The notes under the pieces are model-generated. The model worked only from the letters and a program-made list of their open reading frames with translations, did no database searches and was not told the origin of the DNA. A stretch of 64,000 bases of DNA from Mucilaginibacter lacusdianchii (lineage in GTDB: Bacteria; Bacteroidota; Bacteroidia; Sphingobacteriales; Sphingobacteriaceae): the NCBI RefSeq assembly GCF_009770985.1, contig NZ_WSRW01000002.1:434001-498000 (forward strand), in the 5' to 3' direction. Within the stretch, counting starts at the first letter, position 1; every line of letters begins with the position of its first letter. Below, in pieces: positions 60,077 through 64,000 of this stretch. The translations under genes and the position numbers were made by a program.

Positions 60077-63000
60077 TTAGAATTTTGCATTAAAGCCTAA
60101 TGAAAATGTACGTGATGGCGGATTAGCCAAACCGATAGTAACCGCACGGCTTAAAGCATCAGCTGAAAAGCTTGATGCGCCTTGCAATTGGTTTCCATAA
60201 CCATTTCCTTCAGGATCGATTGCTAAACCTTGTCTAACCAATGGTGAGTAGATAATGAAAGGATTATTGCAGCTTGCATAAACACGCAACGAGCTAAAGC
60301 CGGCACGCTTAATCATGGTTGATCCAAATGTGTAGCCCAGGTTGATGCTACGCATTTTAATGAATGAACCATCACGGTACTGCAAAGTTGACCCATTATT
60401 CGGGCCGGTTAAACTGGCGTCAGGCTGTGGAAAATCTTGTGTTGGGTTAGTTGGTGTCCAATAGTTTACATTGTATTGGTTTACACGGCCCGAGTTAAAG
60501 AAAGGATAACCAGAACCACCTGAATCAGCACCTAAGTAAGTAACCGCAACTTTTTGACCGATACGAGCGAATGCTACGAAAGTCAGATCAATTCCTTTAA
60601 ATGAAAATCTGTTTGTTAAACCAGATACGAACTTCGGCTGATATGAACCTTGGATTTGACGGTCGGCAGCATCAATTTTATTATCGCGGTTAACATCTTC
60701 TATTTTGATCTGACCTGGGCGTGCGCTGTATTTCGCAGCCTCTGCAGCTTCACTTGTTTGCCAGATACCTACTTTTTTGTAATCGTAAATGATGTTAAAT
60801 GGCTGACCAACAAACCATCCGTTAACAATATCCTGCTGTAAGTTATCATGCAAGTCTACAATAGAGTTTCTCACAAATGAGATGTTGAAATCAGTAGACC
60901 AGTTTAAGCCGTTTTTGCTACGTAAGTTAACCGAGCTTAAAGACACTTCTACACCATTACCTTTTGAACTACCGGCGTTAACCAGTGTAGTTTGTGCGCC
61001 GTTACTAGCCGGTAAAGTTTGTTGTTGCAAAATATCGTAAGTTCTTTGCTGATAATAATCAACCGTACCGGTAAGGCGATTGTTAAACAAACCAAAGTCA
61101 ACACCAAGATTGTAATTGTTAGTATGCTCAAACTTTAAGTTGTTAGGTAAATTAGTTACCAGATAACCTATTTGGCCATTGCTGCCATAGTTGTAAGCAT
61201 TGGAGCTTAAGTTACCCAATACCTGGTAAGGATTGATGCTTTGATCGGCAGTTACACCATAACCAGCACGCAATTTAAGGGTGTTAACAAACTTTATGTT
61301 TTTCATAAAGTTTTCCTGGTCGATATTCCAGCCTAAGGCAAACGCCGGGTAGGTGAAGTATTTATTACCTTGAGTAAGTACCGATGAACCGTCTGTTCTT
61401 ACAGTAGCCGTTAACAGATATTTACCATTAAACACGTAGTTGGCTCTTGCCATATATGACAACAGGTTACGGCGGCTATAATATGGCTGGTTTGAACCGT
61501 TGATAAACAGCGTATTTGCAAAAAACAGGTTATAACTTTGCAGATAATCAGCCGGCATACCATTACCATTAATAGTTATTCCTTGTGATTGATCCCGCTC
61601 AGCACTGTATAAACCGGTTAAGGTTAGGTGATGTTTTTGCGCAAATACCTTATCGTAGGTTACCAAGTTTTCAATCAACCAGGTAAAGTTTTCGTTATTG
61701 GTTAAGTTTTCTGCGGTTTTATCAGTAGTAGTGTTAGAGTTAACGATAGTACTGATTGGCGAATAACCTTGGCCGCGGGTTTGCCCAAAAGTATAGCTGG
61801 CGCTTAAGCGGTATTTTAAACCGTCTAAAATATTCACTTCACCATAAACTGAGTTAAAACTGTAAACCCTTCTGTTTAGTGCCTGTATGTAAGGATTGTT
61901 TAAAGTAAGTGGGTTAACACGGTTAGGCTCATCAACCGAACCCTTCATTGGCAGCAGGTTAATTGTACCATCTGCATTATAAGGAGAAGTAAGCGGACTA
62001 ATGGCAAGTGTATTGTATAAAATACCGGTTACTGCGTTGCTGTTGGTTAAAGTTCCAAATGTAGTTACACCAACTTTAACACGTTTACTAACGTTATGAT
62101 CAATCACAGCGCGTAAAGATGCACGGCTAAAATCTTGAGTTACCTGGGTGCCTTTTTCATAATAATAACCACCGCTGATAGAGAATTGTGTATTCTCGTT
62201 ACCACCAGAGATACTTAGCTGATCGTTAGTCAGCAAGCCTTTCCTGTATATGTAATCTTGCCAATTGGTACTGGTGCCATTAGCAATGCCTTGCAACTCT
62301 GCAGCAGTAAATGGATAACCGGTAGCTTTTGCAGGGTTACCATTAATAGATTCTTGTTTAAAAGCGGCAAATTGTGCACCGTTCATGAACGGGTACTTTT
62401 TAGTAATGTTGCTGATACCGGCGTAGGCATCCAAACTAACAATTGTTCTGCCGGTTTTACCTCTTTTGGTAGTTACGATAATTACACCGCCAGAAGCTCT
62501 TGAACCGTAAATAGCAGCGGCCGATGCATCTTTTAAAACATCAATGCTTAAGATATCATCCTGGTTTAGATCGTTTAAACTACCGCCTACAAAAGGTACA
62601 CCATCAACTACGAATAGCGGACCGTTCTGTGCATCTGCCTGACTTCTGTTTGTTGCGAAAGAGCGTTCGCCACGTAAGCGGATCTGGCCTTGTGAACCCG
62701 GCGTAGAACTGTTACTGGAAATATCCAGGCCTGCAATACGACCTTTTAACTGGTCTACTACGTTTGGTGATGCTGGTACCTCTTGTAAGGTTGTTCCACT
62801 AATGGAAGCTACCGAACCGGTTACGTCCTTTTTACGCTGCGTACCGTAACCTACCACTACTACATCGTTAAGACTTCGCGAATTGGCCGACATTCTAACG
62901 GTTACGTTATTGCTTTGTGCAGTAAGCGCAATTTCTTGGTCTACATATCCTACATAAGTTACTACCAAGGCAGGCTCGCCTTCCGGAACCGTAATGGTAA

Positions 63001-63199
63001 ACCTACCATTCACATCTGTAGTGGTAGTTAACTTGGCGGTTTTTAACCTTACTGTAGCACCAATCAGGGTCTCGCCTTTCTCGTCCAGTACTGTACCGGT
63101 TACGCTTCTGGACTGTGCATACAGGTTTACCGAAAGCATACTGATACTAATAAGTACCAGCAAAGCCTTCCAGCATTTAATGAGTCTAAGTTTTTCCAT
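60077..63199 (-). CDS. SusC/RagA TonB-linked outer-membrane transporter
   Basis: The ATG at 63199 gives 1040 residues, against a TTG 33 nt upstream. A signal peptide (LLVLISISMLSVNLYAQ) is followed by the CarboxypepD_reg-like domain (VTGTVLDEKGETLIGATVRL), the plug with the TonB-dependent DVVVVGYGTQRKKDVTGSV and a large barrel ending GLANPPSRTFSLGFNAKF. It imports a glycan or other ligand captured by SusD, powered by TonB. The 713-bp region upstream holds a small ORF and LacI-type palindromes, the likely controls. Confidence 0.97.
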   Translation of the reverse strand: MEKLRLIKCWKALLVLISISMLSVNLYAQSRSVTGTVLDEKGETLIGATVRLKTAKLTTTTDVNGRFTITVPEGEPALVVTYVGYVDQEIALTAQSNNVTVRMSANSRSLNDVVVVGYGTQRKKDVTGSVASISGTTLQEVPASPNVVDQLKGRIAGLDISSNSSTPGSQGQIRLRGERSFATNRSQADAQNGPLFVVDGVPFVGGSLNDLNQDDILSIDVLKDASAAAIYGSRASGGVIIVTTKRGKTGRTIVSLDAYAGISNITKKYPFMNGAQFAAFKQESINGNPAKATGYPFTAAELQGIANGTSTNWQDYIYRKGLLTNDQLSISGGNENTQFSISGGYYYEKGTQVTQDFSRASLRAVIDHNVSKRVKVGVTTFGTLTNSNAVTGILYNTLAISPLTSPYNADGTINLLPMKGSVDEPNRVNPLTLNNPYIQALNRRVYSFNSVYGEVNILDGLKYRLSASYTFGQTRGQGYSPISTIVNSNTTTDKTAENLTNNENFTWLIENLVTYDKVFAQKHHLTLTGLYSAERDQSQGITINGNGMPADYLQSYNLFFANTLFINGSNQPYYSRRNLLSYMARANYVFNGKYLLTATVRTDGSSVLTQGNKYFTYPAFALGWNIDQENFMKNIKFVNTLKLRAGYGVTADQSINPYQVLGNLSSNAYNYGSNGQIGYLVTNLPNNLKFEHTNNYNLGVDFGLFNNRLTGTVDYYQQRTYDILQQQTLPASNGAQTTLVNAGSSKGNGVEVSLSSVNLRSKNGLNWSTDFNISFVRNSIVDLHDNLQQDIVNGWFVGQPFNIIYDYKKVGIWQTSEAAEAAKYSARPGQIKIEDVNRDNKIDAADRQIQGSYQPKFVSGLTNRFSFKGIDLTFVAFARIGQKVAVTYLGADSGGSGYPFFNSGRVNQYNVNYWTPTNPTQDFPQPDASLTGPNNGSTLQYRDGSFIKMRSINLGYTFGSTMIKRAGFSSLRVYASCNNPFIIYSPLVRQGLAIDPEGNGYGNQLQGASSFSADALSRAVTIGLANPPSRTFSLGFNAKF

Positions 63200-63254
63200 A
63201 ATTAATTTAAAGTGTTTGTTTTTGGTTGTCAAGTTTTAAGAATACACTGGTAAC

Positions 63255-63353
63255 TTACAGTGCACTATACGGCATACCGGGACTACCAGGCGTTGGCTTA
63301 AGCCGTTTAGATTCTTTTGCAGTAATGGAAATAGAAAGTAAAAATTCTCTCAT
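63255..63353 (-). CDS. possible 32-residue ORF upstream of susC
   Basis: An ATG at 63353 opens a 32-codon frame ending at TAA 63257-63255, 55 nt before the susC start. The peptide begins MREFLLSISITAKESK and ends PGSPGMPYSAL: a hydrophobic head, a basic middle and a Pro/Gly-rich tail. No family is known to me. It could be a leader peptide, a small exported peptide, or a chance frame in the susC leader. Confidence 0.35.
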   Translation of the reverse strand: MREFLLSISITAKESKRLKPTPGSPGMPYSAL

Positions 63354-63524
63354 AGTATAATATTTTGATTTTTAGTAATTATTTTCTTTACAAATGTGCT
63401 CCTCACTGAACTTAGCCAACATATGGTGTTGTTATAAGCAGCCTGCAGCATTTGTCAAATGAAGCCTCGGAAAAAATTATAATTGGAATATTGGTTGGCT
63501 AAAAGTAGTAAGAAAATTTAAAAA

Positions 63525-63538
63525 TGCAATCGATTGCA
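63525..63538. promoter_or_regulatory. LacI-type palindromic operator, copy 1
   Basis: TGCAATCGATTGCA is a perfect 14-bp palindrome with a central CG, the hallmark of LacI/GalR-family operators. It lies 326 bp upstream of the susC ATG. The same core recurs at 63814-63845. Confidence 0.7.
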
Positions 63539-63813
63539 ATTTATTTTAATATGTTTTGCGAGGAATGAAATATTAATATTTTTAAAAAACTGAGCCAGTA
63601 AAGAATTACTCATAATATAAATACAAAATCATTTATAACCTTTTAATAATATCTGTCAATCTTTTAAAAAATTACAAAAAATAAACTGCAGCAATTTTTG
63701 TTGTGAGAGACAATAGTGAATACAGCTTCATAAAAAGTTTTTGATCACTCTTCATTTATTTAATACTTACCTTACTGGTAACCCTTTATAAAACTTGTGT
63801 AAGTGATAAATAC

Positions 63814-63845
63814 AAGTATATTTGCAATCGATTGCAAATATACTT
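63814..63845. promoter_or_regulatory. 32-bp perfect palindrome containing LacI-type operator, copy 2
   Basis: A perfect 32-bp palindrome is centred at 63829/63830, its core being TTTGCAATCGATTGCAAA (63821-63838). It extends the 14-bp core of copy 1 by 9 bp on each side and lies 67 bp before the ATG of the next gene. It is probably the operator of that gene. Confidence 0.75.
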
Positions 63846-63912
63846 TGAATCGTTGTTTTGAAGGAATCTCTCTAGAGTTTTCAAAGAATTTGTTAGCCAA
63901 TTAAAACCTCTT

Positions 63913-64000
63913 ATGAATAAACTTTTTTTACTTGGAACAATAAAGCGCCTTAGTATTCGGGTTGCTTTAGTTGCTGTTGTTGGATGCTGCACTGTAACGG
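63913..64000 (+). CDS. start of an exported protein, cut by the window edge
   Basis: An ATG at 63913 opens a frame of 29 codons that runs off the right end: MNKLFLLGTIKRLSIRVALV followed by a short hydrophobic Val-rich run and Cys-Cys. This looks like a signal peptide, possibly of a second TonB-linked or SusC-type transporter, but too little is visible to name it. It lies 67 bp after the 32-bp palindrome and is divergent from susC. Confidence 0.5.
   Translation, partial: MNKLFLLGTIKRLSIRVALVAVVGCCTVT

Larger units (their letters stand above)
63354..63912. other. 559-bp AT-rich divergent control region
   Basis: The segment between the small ORF and the next plus-strand gene is AT-rich and has no convincing ORF. 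It holds the two operators listed separately. A clear TTTG-N19-TAnnTTTG promoter was not found for either direction. An 11-bp CAAGTATATTTG stretch overlaps the second operator. Confidence 0.5.

Noticed and set aside
63786..63992. 68-codon minus-strand frame at the right end
   Set aside because: It crosses the 32-bp palindrome and lies antisense to the signal peptide of the next gene; the translation looks random.
1..64000. CRISPR array, insertion sequence or prophage
   Set aside because: No regularly spaced direct repeats, transposase, integrase or phage structural genes were seen.

Overview
The window is a stretch of ordinary chromosome from a Bacteroidota member, most likely family Sphingobacteriaceae (Mucilaginibacter/Pedobacter-like). 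This rests on a SusC/SusD pair, a long NusB beside DUF1573, YajC, YbbR and CoaE, a TamL-type Omp85 lipoprotein, a type IX secretion plug protein, a PUR-domain DUF3276 protein, genes without Shine-Dalgarno sequences, and repeated TAnnTTTG promoter elements. The genus is inference. No insertion sequence, prophage, CRISPR array or rRNA operon is visible.

Layout. 1-7.3 kb: accessory metabolic and envelope genes (VOC protein, DUF72, CAT-like acetyltransferase, YdcF-like protein, vanadium-haloperoxidase-like lipoprotein with a barrel protein, acyltransferase 3). 7.3-13 kb: the mutagenesis cassette imuA-imuB-dnaE2, preceded by a palindrome and a 41-codon ORF whose stop overlaps the imuA start. 13-19.6 kb: DUF892 protein, tRNA-Arg(CCG), ychF, mgtE, DUF5362-like protein, DUF3276 and an ABC exporter. 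19.7-24.9 kb: nusB, DUF1573 lipoprotein, yajC, ybbR, coaE, MBL exonuclease, a 53-residue DUF5522 protein and a MarR regulator. 25-34.8 kb: tamL and a SpoU methyltransferase with overlapping divergent 5' ends, tRNA-Cys with a 57-residue basic protein, pyrD, SGNH hydrolase, ABC-F ATPase, T9SS plug protein and thioesterase. 34.9-43 kb: aldo/keto reductase, EVE protein, holA, an HsdR-N orphan, a hybrid histidine kinase and valS. 43-51 kb: M13 peptidase, a palindrome-rich repeat island, a flotillin-like protein, a sigma/anti-sigma-like pair and an AIM24 protein. 51-58 kb: DUF2130, DUF481, a GreA-like protein, a nucleotidyltransferase/phosphoesterase pair, a glycine-zipper protein, a Nudix hydrolase and an Omp85-like barrel. 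58-64 kb: susD and susC, a 713-bp divergent control region with a 32-aa ORF and two palindromes sharing a core, and the start of another gene.

Working together: the Imu cassette supplies error-prone repair. NusB, YajC, TamL, the small barrels and the T9SS plug serve core transcription and envelope biogenesis. SusC/SusD form a TonB-driven uptake complex that is probably controlled by a LacI-type regulator encoded outside the window. Most convergent gene pairs are separated by long, near-perfect hairpins that can stop transcription from both sides. Several genes (pyrD, valS, the ABC-F gene) have promoter elements only 4-7 nt before their start codons, which implies leaderless or nearly leaderless mRNAs.
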